NCBI GenBank assembly: GCA_031430015.1 | Contig: JANPAR010000146.1 | Location: 1 to 25,951, forward strand | Origin: CANJDH01 sp031430015 | Lineage (GTDB): Bacteria > Pseudomonadota > Gammaproteobacteria > Burkholderiales > JAEUOS01 | Direction of reading: 5' to 3' | Length of the DNA: 25,951 bases | Shown: in pieces, positions 7,487 to 14,627 of the stretch | How positions within the stretch are numbered: the stretch's first letter is position 1 | Layout of the letters: every line of letters begins with the position of its first letter | Program-made: the position numbers and the translations under genes | The notes under the pieces: generated by a model | What the model was told of the DNA's origin: nothing | The model's database searches: none | What the model saw: the letters and a program-made list of their open reading frames with translations, nothing else

Positions 7487-8265
7487 GCGACGCCACCGGG
7501 CCGCTTCTGCGCGTCTCTGACCTACGCAAGGCGTTTGGCCAGCGTACCGCCGTAGAGGACATTTCGTTCGAGCTGTTCCCCGGCGAAGTGCTGGGCGTGA
7601 TCGGCGAGTCCGGCTCCGGCAAGAGCACCTTGCTCAACTGCATTTCCGGGCGCATGCCACCCGATGCCGGCCGGGTTGAGTTCCGCACGCGGCACGAAGG
7701 CTGGGCGGACGTCTATGCCCTGTCGGAAGCACGCCGCCGCCTGCTCGCGCGCACCGACTGGGGCTTTGTGCACCAGCAGGCCGCCGACGGTTTGCGCATG
7801 AACGTTTCCGCCGGCGCCAACGTCGGCGAGCGCCTGATGGCCATGGGGCAACGCCACTATGGCCGCATCCGCGCCGAGGCAGCGCGCTGGCTCACGCAAG
7901 TCGAGATCGATGCCGAACGCATTGACGATGCGCCGGCCACCTTTTCCGGCGGCATGCGGCAGCGCCTGCAGATTGCGCGCAATCTGGTGACCCAGCCGCG
8001 CCTCGTATTCATGGACGAACCAACGTCGGGCCTCGATGTATCGGTGCAGGCCACGCTGCTCGACCTGTTGCGCGGGCTGACCCGGCGTTTTCACCTCGCT
8101 ACCGTCATCGTCACGCACGACCTCGCCGTGGCGCGCCTGCTGGCGCAGCGGCTGATCGTCATGCGCGGGGGCCGGATGGTCGAAACCGGCCTCACCGATC
8201 AAGTGCTCGATGATCCCCAGCACCCCTACACGCAATTACTGGTCTCTTCCGTATTGCCGCCATGA
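7483..8265 (+). CDS. phnK: C-P lyase ABC-type ATPase PhnK
   Basis: The 260-residue ABC ATPase has the P-loop GESGSGKST (near residues 40-48), signature FSGGMRQRLQIARNL, Walker B LVFMDEPTSGLD and switch His in VIVTHDLA. PhnK is not a transporter ATPase; it binds the PhnGHIJ core complex in the cytoplasm, and ATP use drives opening of the complex. The C-terminal PQHPYTQLLVSSVL resembles the oligopeptide-type ATPase tail usual in PhnK. The ATG at 7483 overlaps the phnJ stop (ATGA); earlier in-frame codons lie inside the phnJ 3' end. E. coli PhnK is 252 residues. Confidence 0.94.
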   Translation: MSDATGPLLRVSDLRKAFGQRTAVEDISFELFPGEVLGVIGESGSGKSTLLNCISGRMPPDAGRVEFRTRHEGWADVYALSEARRRLLARTDWGFVHQQAADGLRMNVSAGANVGERLMAMGQRHYGRIRAEAARWLTQVEIDAERIDDAPATFSGGMRQRLQIARNLVTQPRLVFMDEPTSGLDVSVQATLLDLLRGLTRRFHLATVIVTHDLAVARLLAQRLIVMRGGRMVETGLTDQVLDDPQHPYTQLLVSSVLPP

Positions 8266-8966
8266 ACCAGGCACGCATCCGCATCCGCGGGCTGAGCAAA
8301 ACGTTCACCCTGCATCAACAGGGCGGCATCGCGCTGCCGGTGTTGCAAGGCGTCGATCTCGACGTACAGGCCGGCGAGTGCGTCGCACTCGATGGCCGCT
8401 CGGGAGCGGGCAAGAGCACACTCCTCAAGTGCGTTTACGCCAACTATCTGGCAAGCAGCGGCAGCATCGAGGTGCGCCATGCCGGAGAAACCGTCGACAT
8501 TACGCGCGCTTGCGCAGCCACCCTGCTCGACGTGCGCCGCCAGACCATCGGCTATGTCAGCCAGTTCCTGCGCGTCATTCCGCGCGTACCGGCAATCGAC
8601 ATCGTCGCCGAAGAACTCGCTGATCGGGCCGCGGACGATGCGGATGCCCTGCGTGAAGCGCGCGCCCAGGCAGAGCGGCTGCTGCAGCGCCTGCGCATCC
8701 CCTTGCGCCTGTGGGGCCTGCCACCCTCCACGTTTTCCGGCGGCGAGCAGCAACGCGTGAACATTGCGCGTGGCTTCATTCATCCGCGCCCGATCATGTT
8801 GCTCGACGAGCCGACCGCGTCGCTGGACGCCGGCAACCGCCAGACCGTGACAGAGATGATCCGTGAGGCACGCGATGGCGGCGCCGCCATCATTGGCATC
8901 TTCCACGACCATAGGGTGCGCGATGCCGTGGCCACGCGCGCCGTAACGATGGAGGAACTGGCATGA
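8262..8966 (+). CDS. phnL: C-P lyase ABC-type ATPase PhnL
   Basis: The 234-residue ABC ATPase begins with the PhnL-like stretch IRGLSKTFTLHQQGG. It has P-loop GRSGAGKST, signature FSGGEQQRVNIARGF and Walker B IMLLDEPTASLD. The switch-His region is GIFHDHRVRD. PhnL joins PhnGHI in the nucleotide-phosphonate condensation step, and the second ATPase binds with PhnK on the core complex. Its start overlaps the phnK stop, and its stop overlaps the phnM start, both as ATGA. E. coli PhnL is 226 residues. Position between phnK and phnM separates it safely from other ABC ATPases. Confidence 0.93.
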   Translation: MNQARIRIRGLSKTFTLHQQGGIALPVLQGVDLDVQAGECVALDGRSGAGKSTLLKCVYANYLASSGSIEVRHAGETVDITRACAATLLDVRRQTIGYVSQFLRVIPRVPAIDIVAEELADRAADDADALREARAQAERLLQRLRIPLRLWGLPPSTFSGGEQQRVNIARGFIHPRPIMLLDEPTASLDAGNRQTVTEMIREARDGGAAIIGIFHDHRVRDAVATRAVTMEELA

Positions 8967-10105
8967 CGCAGGAACTGGTGTTCACCAACGGCCGCATGGT
9001 CACGCCCGGCAAGGTGATGGCCGGCTCGCTGATGGCGCGCGACGGACGCATCACCGCGATTGACAGCACCGGCAGTTACCTGCCCGGCGCGATCGACCTC
9101 GAAGGCGACTATCTGCTGCCAGGCCTGGTGGAACTGCACACCGACAATTTTGAACGTCACCTGATGCCCCGCCCGAAGACGCGCTGGCCGGCGCTGCCCG
9201 CGCTGCTCGGCCACGATGCCGAAGTCGCTGCCGCCGGTATCACCACGGTATATGACGCGCTCGGTGTAGGCGACACCGACACCGAAGGCATGCGTGGCCA
9301 GGACATGGCCCCCGTGCTCCAGGCGATCAGGCATGGCATCGACTGCAACCTTCTGCGCGCCGATCACCGCCTGCACATCCGTTGTGAACTGCCCGCCGCC
9401 AACGTGCTCGAGTTGTTCGCGTCCTTTGAGGACCACCCGCTGGTCGGCCTGATCTCGCTGATGGACCACACGCCGGGTCAGCGTCAATGGATGGATGTCA
9501 ATCAGGCGCGCATCTACTACACCGGCAAAAAGGGCTGGAGCGACGAGCGATTCGATCAGGCAGTGGTCAGCGCGCGCGATCTGCAGGAGAGATACGCCGT
9601 GCCGCACCGCCGCCACTTCGTCGACTACGCGCGCCGCAAGCAGATACCACTGGCCAGCCACGACGACACCATGCGCCACCATGTTGCCGAGGCGCATGGC
9701 GAAGGCGTGGTCATTTCGGAGTTTCCCACCCGCGTTGAGGCGGCCGAGTCCGCCCGCGCCGCCGGCATGTCGATCGTGATGGGCGCGCCCAACGTGGTGC
9801 GCGGCGGGTCCCACTCCGGCAACGTATCGGCCATGCAACTGGCCAAGCTCGGCCTGCTCGACAGTCTGTCGTCGGACTATGTACCCGCAAGCCTGATGCT
9901 GGCCGCCTTCAAGCTGGTGTACGACGGCGGATTCGAGGTGCCGCAGGCCGTCGCCACTGTCACCAGCAATCCGGCTCGCGCGGTTGGCCTGACCGATCGC
10001 GGCGAAATCGCCGAGGGCCTGCGCGCAGACCTCGTGCGCGTGCGCCTCGCCGATACGCAGCCGGTGGTGCGCGCCGTCTGGCGCGCGGGCGTGCGGGTGG
10101 TGTAG
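8963..10105 (+). CDS. phnM: PhnM, phosphoribosyl triphosphate diphosphohydrolase
   Basis: The 380-residue amidohydrolase-superfamily protein has the PhnM metal motif LVELHTDNFERHLMPRP (His59, His66). It also carries the downstream PhnM blocks LMDHTPGQRQW, SHDDT and EFPTRVEAA, and the late segment SSDYVPASLM. PhnM removes pyrophosphate from 5-phosphoribosyl-1-phosphonate 5-triphosphate to give the PhnJ substrate. Length equals the E. coli protein (378). It is the last gene of the run starting at phnG, overlaps phnL by ATGA, and converges with phnE2 across 118 bp. That gap holds only a small GAGGA/TCCTC palindrome and no clear terminator. Confidence 0.95.
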   Translation: MTQELVFTNGRMVTPGKVMAGSLMARDGRITAIDSTGSYLPGAIDLEGDYLLPGLVELHTDNFERHLMPRPKTRWPALPALLGHDAEVAAAGITTVYDALGVGDTDTEGMRGQDMAPVLQAIRHGIDCNLLRADHRLHIRCELPAANVLELFASFEDHPLVGLISLMDHTPGQRQWMDVNQARIYYTGKKGWSDERFDQAVVSARDLQERYAVPHRRHFVDYARRKQIPLASHDDTMRHHVAEAHGEGVVISEFPTRVEAAESARAAGMSIVMGAPNVVRGGSHSGNVSAMQLAKLGLLDSLSSDYVPASLMLAAFKLVYDGGFEVPQAVATVTSNPARAVGLTDRGEIAEGLRADLVRVRLADTQPVVRAVWRAGVRVV

Positions 10106-10223
10106 CACCGGCCCCCTTACGCGAGCATCGCAGCCGCAGCGGACATGCGTTGAGGAGATCCTCTCCCAGCAGCGCTTTCCATCCTATTTTGACTGAATCA
10201 TTGGTCTGCGGCCCGGGCGGAAA

Positions 10224-11090
10224 TCAGTGCAATGGCGGCGTATCGCGCTGGCCCACCAGCCGCCGCCGGATCAAACCAGATGCCCAGTCAATCGCGTACA
10301 CGGCAGCGAGGATCAGGATCAGGATGAAGCAGGCCTCTTCCCACAGCAAGGTGCGGATCCGGTCCGCCAGATAAAACCCGATGCCGCCCGCGCCGACGAT
10401 CCCCAGGATGGTGGCCGAGCGCGTGTTCGATTCAAAAATGTAGAGGGCGTTGGACACCATCACCGGCAAGATCTGCGGCAGGATGCCGAAGCGCGCCGCC
10501 TGCGTTGCGTTGCCGCCGCAGGCGCGCACCCCCTCGACCGGCCTTTTCGACACGTTCTCAACCGCCTCCGAATAGAGCTTGGCGAGCGTGCCGGTGTCCG
10601 AGATGATGATGGCGAGAATGCCGGCCAGCGGGCCAAGGCCCACCGCGCGCACAAAAATCAAGGCCCAGATCATCTGATCGACACCGCGCAATACGTCGCT
10701 GGAGCGGCGGAATACGAAACGCGCGAGCCAGTTGGGCAAGACATTGCGCGCGCACAGCATGCCGAGCGGCACTGCCAGCACCGCAGCGATCACCGTGCCG
10801 ATAAACGCCATCGCCACCGTTTGCCCAACCGCATGCAGGTAAATCCAGAACGAGCCGCCGGTGGAGGGCGGGAACATGTGCCCCGCCACGTCAATGAATT
10901 TTGCCGCCCCGCTCCATACGCGCCAGGGGGAGAGGTCGAACAACCAGAGGCAGTAGACGGTGAATGCGCCCAGTGCGCCCCACAAGAGCCACGCGCGCCA
11001 CTGTGCGTTGCGCCCGGGCGCGAACACCCCCGGTGCCAGCTCACGGGCATGCGCGAGTGCGGCCGGCGTCAGATCCGCAGAACGGATCAT
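10224..11090 (-). CDS. phnE: phosphonate ABC transporter permease PhnE, second copy
   Basis: The 288-residue membrane protein has about six hydrophobic helices and the binding-protein-dependent permease loop near EAVENVSKRPVEGVRACGG, which contacts the ATPase. Its C-terminal half has the PhnE-type IVGAGGIGFYL. The ATG at 11090 shares one base with the stop of the preceding permease gene (TGATG); a TTG at 11093 is less likely. It differs from the first permease in its N-terminus, which is long and hydrophilic before the first helix (about 35 residues), and shares only the permease core. The two probably form a heterodimer in the inner membrane with PhnC. Confidence 0.93.
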   Translation of the reverse strand: MIRSADLTPAALAHARELAPGVFAPGRNAQWRAWLLWGALGAFTVYCLWLFDLSPWRVWSGAAKFIDVAGHMFPPSTGGSFWIYLHAVGQTVAMAFIGTVIAAVLAVPLGMLCARNVLPNWLARFVFRRSSDVLRGVDQMIWALIFVRAVGLGPLAGILAIIISDTGTLAKLYSEAVENVSKRPVEGVRACGGNATQAARFGILPQILPVMVSNALYIFESNTRSATILGIVGAGGIGFYLADRIRTLLWEEACFILILILAAVYAIDWASGLIRRRLVGQRDTPPLH

Positions 11091-11983
11091 CAAGACAGGT
11101 TCTCCTTGCCGATCACGTGATGCCGCAAATGCTCGCAGCCCAAATCAATCAGCATGACGGTCACCACCAGAATGATGATCAGGGCCGAGATATCTTCGTA
11201 ATAGAGCATGCGGATCGCCGTATAAAACTCCTGGCCGATGCCGCCTGCACCGACAAAACCGATGATGCTGGCGGTGCGCACGTTGATCTCAAAGCGCCAC
11301 AGGGCGAAACTCAAAAAGTTGGGCAGCACCTGCGGCAGCACCGCAAAACGCACCGTTTGCAACCAGTTCGCACCGGCCGCCTTGAGGCCGTCTACCGGCT
11401 TCATGTCGATGTTTTCGACCGCTTCGGCAAACAGTTTGCCGTTGCCGCCGAGCGAATGCACGGCAATCGCCAGGATGCCCGCCAACGGCCCGATGCCGAA
11501 TACGAACACAAAAATCAGTGCGAACACCAGATCCGGGATGGTGCGCGCAATCTCAAACACCCGGCGCGTCAGCCAGTAGCCCCAACCGCTGCGCCTGAGA
11601 TTCTCTGACGCATCGAAACACAGGGCCAGCGCGGCAATCGAGCCCAGCAGTGTCGCGATGTAGGCAATCAGGATCGTTTCCCACAATAGGGCCAGCCATT
11701 TGGGCAGGCCGTAGAACCAGTCCGCCAGATCAGCGGGCAGGTTGGCCCAGGTCAGCTTGGGCAGCGTCTTGACGATGTACTCGTGAATGCGCGGCAGCCC
11801 CTCAGCCACTTTCACCAGATTAAACTCGCCGACCCAGGCCGACACGCCCAGCGCCAGCATGAACAGCGCGGCGTAGACCAGATTGACCACGCGCTTGCGC
11901 GCGCGCAACACACGCCACTGCGCTTCAAACGCCGCCACTGCCGCAGAAGGCGCTGCCGCGTTGACGGTGAGGGATGCAGTCAC
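11090..11983 (-). CDS. phnE: phosphonate ABC transporter permease PhnE, first copy
   Basis: The 297-residue inner-membrane permease has several transmembrane helices, the loop EAVENIDMKPVDGLKAAG that docks with the ATPase, and the PhnE signature FVGAGGIGQEFYTAIRMLYY near the C-terminus. The frame starts with GTG at 11983, 12 nt after the phnD stop, with no clear ribosome site, so coupling to phnD translation is likely. Between the first and second helix it carries a long periplasmic-type segment (about residues 55-90), typical of PhnE. Two phnE genes in a row after phnD is a known arrangement in proteobacterial phosphonate transporters. Confidence 0.93.
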   Translation of the reverse strand: MTASLTVNAAAPSAAVAAFEAQWRVLRARKRVVNLVYAALFMLALGVSAWVGEFNLVKVAEGLPRIHEYIVKTLPKLTWANLPADLADWFYGLPKWLALLWETILIAYIATLLGSIAALALCFDASENLRRSGWGYWLTRRVFEIARTIPDLVFALIFVFVFGIGPLAGILAIAVHSLGGNGKLFAEAVENIDMKPVDGLKAAGANWLQTVRFAVLPQVLPNFLSFALWRFEINVRTASIIGFVGAGGIGQEFYTAIRMLYYEDISALIIILVVTVMLIDLGCEHLRHHVIGKENLS

Positions 11984-11995
11984 GCGGCGCAGCGC

Positions 11996-12907
11996 TTATT
12001 TCTTGCGGGTCTTGCGCACTTCAAGCGCGGCGTCCAGCACCGGCTTGTACATGTCATGGCCGACTTCAACGAAACCGGATGTCTTGCCGCGCGCTGCCGC
12101 CTCCGCCACTTTCGGGTTGTCCTTGATCAGGTCAACCCAAAACCGGCGCAGCTCGCGCTTCATGTCTTCGGGCATGTCCTTGCGCACGATCACCAGCGGA
12201 TTGGGAATCAGCGGTGATTCCCAAACGATGCGGAACTGGTCCATCTTGAGCACGCCGCGATCCACCATGGCGCGAATCTGCCCGGCGTTGTGGCCCTTGG
12301 ATGACCAGGTAAAGGCCGAATCGAACTGGCCGTTGATCACACCGAGCACGCTTTGTTCATGGCCACCCGAAAACAGGGTCTTGCCGAAAAACTTATCCGG
12401 CTCAATGCCATCACCGCGCAGGGACACCAGCGGAATCAGATAGCCGGAAGTCGAGTTCGGATCAGCCCACGCCAGGCTCTTGCCCTTGAGGTCATCGAGC
12501 TTGCGGTACGGGCTGTCATTCTTGACGATCAGGATCGAGTGATAGCCCAGTTGTCCATCCAGTTCCTTGTTCGCCACCAGTGGCTCAACATTACCGTTCG
12601 AATCGATCCAGGCCGAGGCATAGGCGCTCGGCCCCACCTGCGCCATGTGGATCTGCCCTGCGGTAAGCGCCTGGATCGTGCCGGCGTAGTCGGACGCGGT
12701 ATAGATTTTCATATCGACGCCGGTCTTGGACTTGAACGCGTCCGCCACCTCCCTGAAACGCGCCTGGGTCGCCGCCTGATTCTCCGAGCTCACCGAGCTA
12801 AAACCCACGACGGTGATTTTCTTTTTCCATTCCTGGGCAGCAGCGGGGACTGCTGCAACCAGCGCCGCTGCGCAGGCAGCGTGTACCAACAGGTTCAAAA
12901 CATGCAT
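11996..12907 (-). CDS. phnD: phosphonate ABC transporter periplasmic binding protein PhnD
   Basis: The 303-residue product has a Sec signal peptide (basic/hydrophobic start, cleavage probably after VPAAA near residue 24) and the PhnD-family body. That includes VGPSAYASAW (near 90-100), YHSILIVKNDSPY, LAWADPNSTSGYLIP and SGGHEQSVLGVINGQFD. It binds phosphonates in the periplasm and delivers them to the two PhnE permeases. A strong ribosome site, AAGGAGT, sits 6 nt before the ATG. It is the second gene of phnCDE1E2, separated from phnC by 79 nt that contain a hairpin. That arrangement often goes with higher expression of the binding protein. Confidence 0.95.
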   Translation of the reverse strand: MHVLNLLVHAACAAALVAAVPAAAQEWKKKITVVGFSSVSSENQAATQARFREVADAFKSKTGVDMKIYTASDYAGTIQALTAGQIHMAQVGPSAYASAWIDSNGNVEPLVANKELDGQLGYHSILIVKNDSPYRKLDDLKGKSLAWADPNSTSGYLIPLVSLRGDGIEPDKFFGKTLFSGGHEQSVLGVINGQFDSAFTWSSKGHNAGQIRAMVDRGVLKMDQFRIVWESPLIPNPLVIVRKDMPEDMKRELRRFWVDLIKDNPKVAEAAARGKTSGFVEVGHDMYKPVLDAALEVRKTRKK

Positions 12908-12967
12908 TTGAGCACTCCTTGGTTGACGTAAATTGAGTCAGGTTGACTTGGCAATTGCAGCGGGGCA

Positions 12968-12983
12968 AGCAGCCCAGGCTGCT
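12968..12983 (-). other. intercistronic hairpin between phnC and phnD
   Basis: AGCAGC and GCTGCT pair perfectly around a CCAG loop, 4 nt past the phnC stop. There is no T-run, so it is more likely an mRNA-stabilising or attenuating hairpin than a full terminator. Confidence 0.45.
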
Positions 12984-12986
12984 GCC

Positions 12987-13802
12987 TCAGGCAAACGCGA
13001 GGGAGGGTTGCGGTATTCGCGTCACCGCAGTCGAGGTCGCCGCTTCGTTGAAGCCGTCGGCTTCCTGATCGGGCACACCGTAGATACGGCGCACCGCGTC
13101 CGCGGTGAGCTGGTGCGGCAAGCCGTCGAACACCACCTCACCGTGCGCGATACCGACCACGCGGTCGCAGTACTCGCGCGCCGTGTCCAGCGTATGCAGA
13201 TTGCACAGCACGGTGATGCCATCTTCCCGGTTGATCTTGCGCAGGGCATCCATGACCAGGATGGCGCTGCGGGGATCGAGTGAGGCGATCGGCTCATCCG
13301 CCAGCACGATCTCGGGCTCTTGCATCAATGCGCGCGCGATGGCAACGCGCTGCTGCTGACCGCCGGACAAGGTCTCCGCGCGTTGCAGCGCCAGCGGCGC
13401 GCAATCGAGGCGCTCGAGCGCGAGCACCGCCATCGCCCGCTCGCGCTCCGTGAAGCGTTTGAACAAGGTTGCCAGCGTGCCGTGATACGCGACCCGGCCG
13501 AGCAATACATTGGTAATCACATCCAGGCGTGGCACCAGATTGAATTGTTGGAAAATCATTGCGCAGCGCGCGCGCCAGCGCCGCAAGTCGTTTCCGTTGA
13601 GCTTGCTGACCAGCGTCCCATGCCATGCAATCGTGCCGCCGGTCGGTTCGGAAAGCCGGTTGATGACGCGCAGCAGAGTCGATTTGCCGGCGCCTGAGCG
13701 GCCAATAATGCCGACCATTTGCCCGGCTGGCACCGAGAGATCAATTGAGCGCAACGCGTCTACCGTGCCAAACGATTTTTTCAGTGCGATGATTTCAATC
13801 AT
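12987..13802 (-). CDS. phnC: phosphonate ABC transporter ATP-binding protein PhnC
   Basis: The 271-residue ATPase has P-loop GRSGAGKST, a Q-loop in IFQQFNLVPRLDV, signature LSGGQQQRVAIARAL, Walker B EIVLADEPIASLDP and the switch His in NLHTLDTAREYCDR. The PhnC-typical insertion with RVAYHGTLATLFKRF follows the Q-loop. The ATG at 13802 is chosen because a GGAG lies about 9 nt upstream; a TTG two codons earlier has no better support. It is first in the transporter operon and is preceded by a strong Pho-box array at 13841-13880. The gene is divergent from the HD-domain oxygenase gene across 172 bp. Confidence 0.95.
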   Translation of the reverse strand: MIEIIALKKSFGTVDALRSIDLSVPAGQMVGIIGRSGAGKSTLLRVINRLSEPTGGTIAWHGTLVSKLNGNDLRRWRARCAMIFQQFNLVPRLDVITNVLLGRVAYHGTLATLFKRFTERERAMAVLALERLDCAPLALQRAETLSGGQQQRVAIARALMQEPEIVLADEPIASLDPRSAILVMDALRKINREDGITVLCNLHTLDTAREYCDRVVGIAHGEVVFDGLPHQLTADAVRRIYGVPDQEADGFNEAATSTAVTRIPQPSLAFA

Positions 13803-13840
13803 CCTCAACTACTCCAGTGCAAGGCGAATTGAACAAGTCT

Positions 13841-13880
13841 ATGCAAGGGATATGACAGGCCGGTGAAGGCCAGATGACAA
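13841..13880 (-). promoter_or_regulatory. Pho-box array driving phnCDE1E2
   Basis: Read on the minus strand, 11-bp units start with TTGTCAT, CCTTCAC (weak), CTGTCAT and CTTGCAT. The core CTGTCATATCCCTTGCATA closely follows the PhoB box pattern of two heptamers with a 4-bp spacer. The two perfect TGTCAT hexamers are exactly 22 bp apart. The array ends 39 bp before the phnC start, a normal distance for a PhoB-activated promoter. Confidence 0.72.
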
Positions 13881-13909
13881 ATGCGTCGCGCGAGCCCCAC
13901 CGCGGCCGG

Positions 13910-13927
13910 TTGTCATCAGGGCGTCAA
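13910..13927 (+). promoter_or_regulatory. Pho box upstream of the HD-domain oxygenase gene
   Basis: TTGTCAT (13910-13916) and GCGTCAA (13921-13927) are in 11-bp register on the plus strand, ending 47 bp before the gene start. It lies back to back with the phnC array, giving separate boxes for the two divergent genes. Confidence 0.5.
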
Positions 13928-13974
13928 ACTGGCGCGTGAAGCTTGGGTTCCGGACACCAGATACGGAGGCTATT

Positions 13975-14529
13975 GTGGCCCTGAGTATTGACGACATCAT
14001 CAAATTGTTTCAATCGCGCGGCGCGCATAGGTACGGGCGCGAACCAGTCAGCCAGCTCGAACACGCGCTGCAATGCGCGCACCAGGCCGAAACGGCGGGC
14101 GCGGAGCCGGAGCTGATAGCGGCATGCCTGTTGCACGATCTGGGTCACCTGCTGGCACTGCGCCATGACGGCGAACTGGCCGAGCCGGGTACCGATGTCG
14201 ACGATGTGCATCAGTTCTTCGCCCTGCCGTTTCTGCGCGGCGTATATCCCGAAAGTGTGCTCGAACCGATCAGGTTGCATGTCGACGCCAAGCGCTATCT
14301 GTGCCGCGCCGAATCAGGCTATTGGGACACGCTCACCCAGGCATCCAGGCACAGCCTTGATTTGCAGGGCGGCGTCTACTCATCGGATGAAGCCGAGGCC
14401 TTCATCCGTCAGCCCTACGCCTATGAAGCGGTACTGCTGCGGCGCTGGGATGATCTTGCCAAAACACCGGGCAAAGAGACCCCGGGGATTGCCCATTTCG
14501 GCGCAGCGCTTGCGGCCTGCGCGTACTGA
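13975..14529 (+). CDS. PhnZ-like HD-domain mixed-valent diiron oxygenase
   Basis: The 184-residue protein belongs to the HD-domain group found in phosphonate operons (PhnZ/TmpB-like). Counting from the GTG at 13975, it has Tyr20, Glu23, His30, His54-Asp55 (LLHDLGH), His79, His102 with Lys106 (HVDAK) and Asp159/160 (RRWDD). The spacing Tyr-x2-Glu-x6-His, His to HD of 24, and His-x3-Lys match PhnZ Tyr24/Glu27/His34/His58/His104/Lys108. PhnZ-type enzymes cleave 1-hydroxy-phosphonates oxidatively to phosphate and a carboxylate or glycine. GGAGG lies 5 nt before the chosen GTG; an upstream GTG at 13936 would overlap no ribosome site. The usual partner, a 2-oxoglutarate oxygenase that makes the hydroxy-phosphonate, is not in the window. 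Substrate is unknown. Confidence 0.85.
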   Translation: MALSIDDIIKLFQSRGAHRYGREPVSQLEHALQCAHQAETAGAEPELIAACLLHDLGHLLALRHDGELAEPGTDVDDVHQFFALPFLRGVYPESVLEPIRLHVDAKRYLCRAESGYWDTLTQASRHSLDLQGGVYSSDEAEAFIRQPYAYEAVLLRRWDDLAKTPGKETPGIAHFGAALAACAY

Positions 14530-14581
14530 TACCAAAGGACTGAGGCTGAAGCACTGAGGTCAAAGCGGCGATGTGCGGAGT

Positions 14582-14607
14582 CACCGCCAGCGCTCAGCCC
14601 GGCGGTG
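14582..14607. terminator. possible bidirectional hairpin between convergent genes
   Basis: CACCGCC (14582-14588) and GGCGGTG (14601-14607) form a GC-rich 7-bp stem with a 12-nt loop in the gap between the HD oxygenase gene and the phytase-like gene. No T-run follows on either side, so a rho-independent terminator is only possible. Confidence 0.3.
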
Positions 14608-14627
14608 CTGCCCCGCACTGACGCGCC

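Noticed and set aside
8780..10108. Very long minus-strand frame opposite phnL and phnM
   Set aside because: It is a GC-rich antisense shadow: composition rich in His/Gln/Gly without domains, while phnM on the plus strand is certain.
10152..10163. GAGGA/TCCTC palindrome between phnM and phnE
   Set aside because: Only a 5-bp stem with a 2-nt loop and no T-run; not enough for a terminator.
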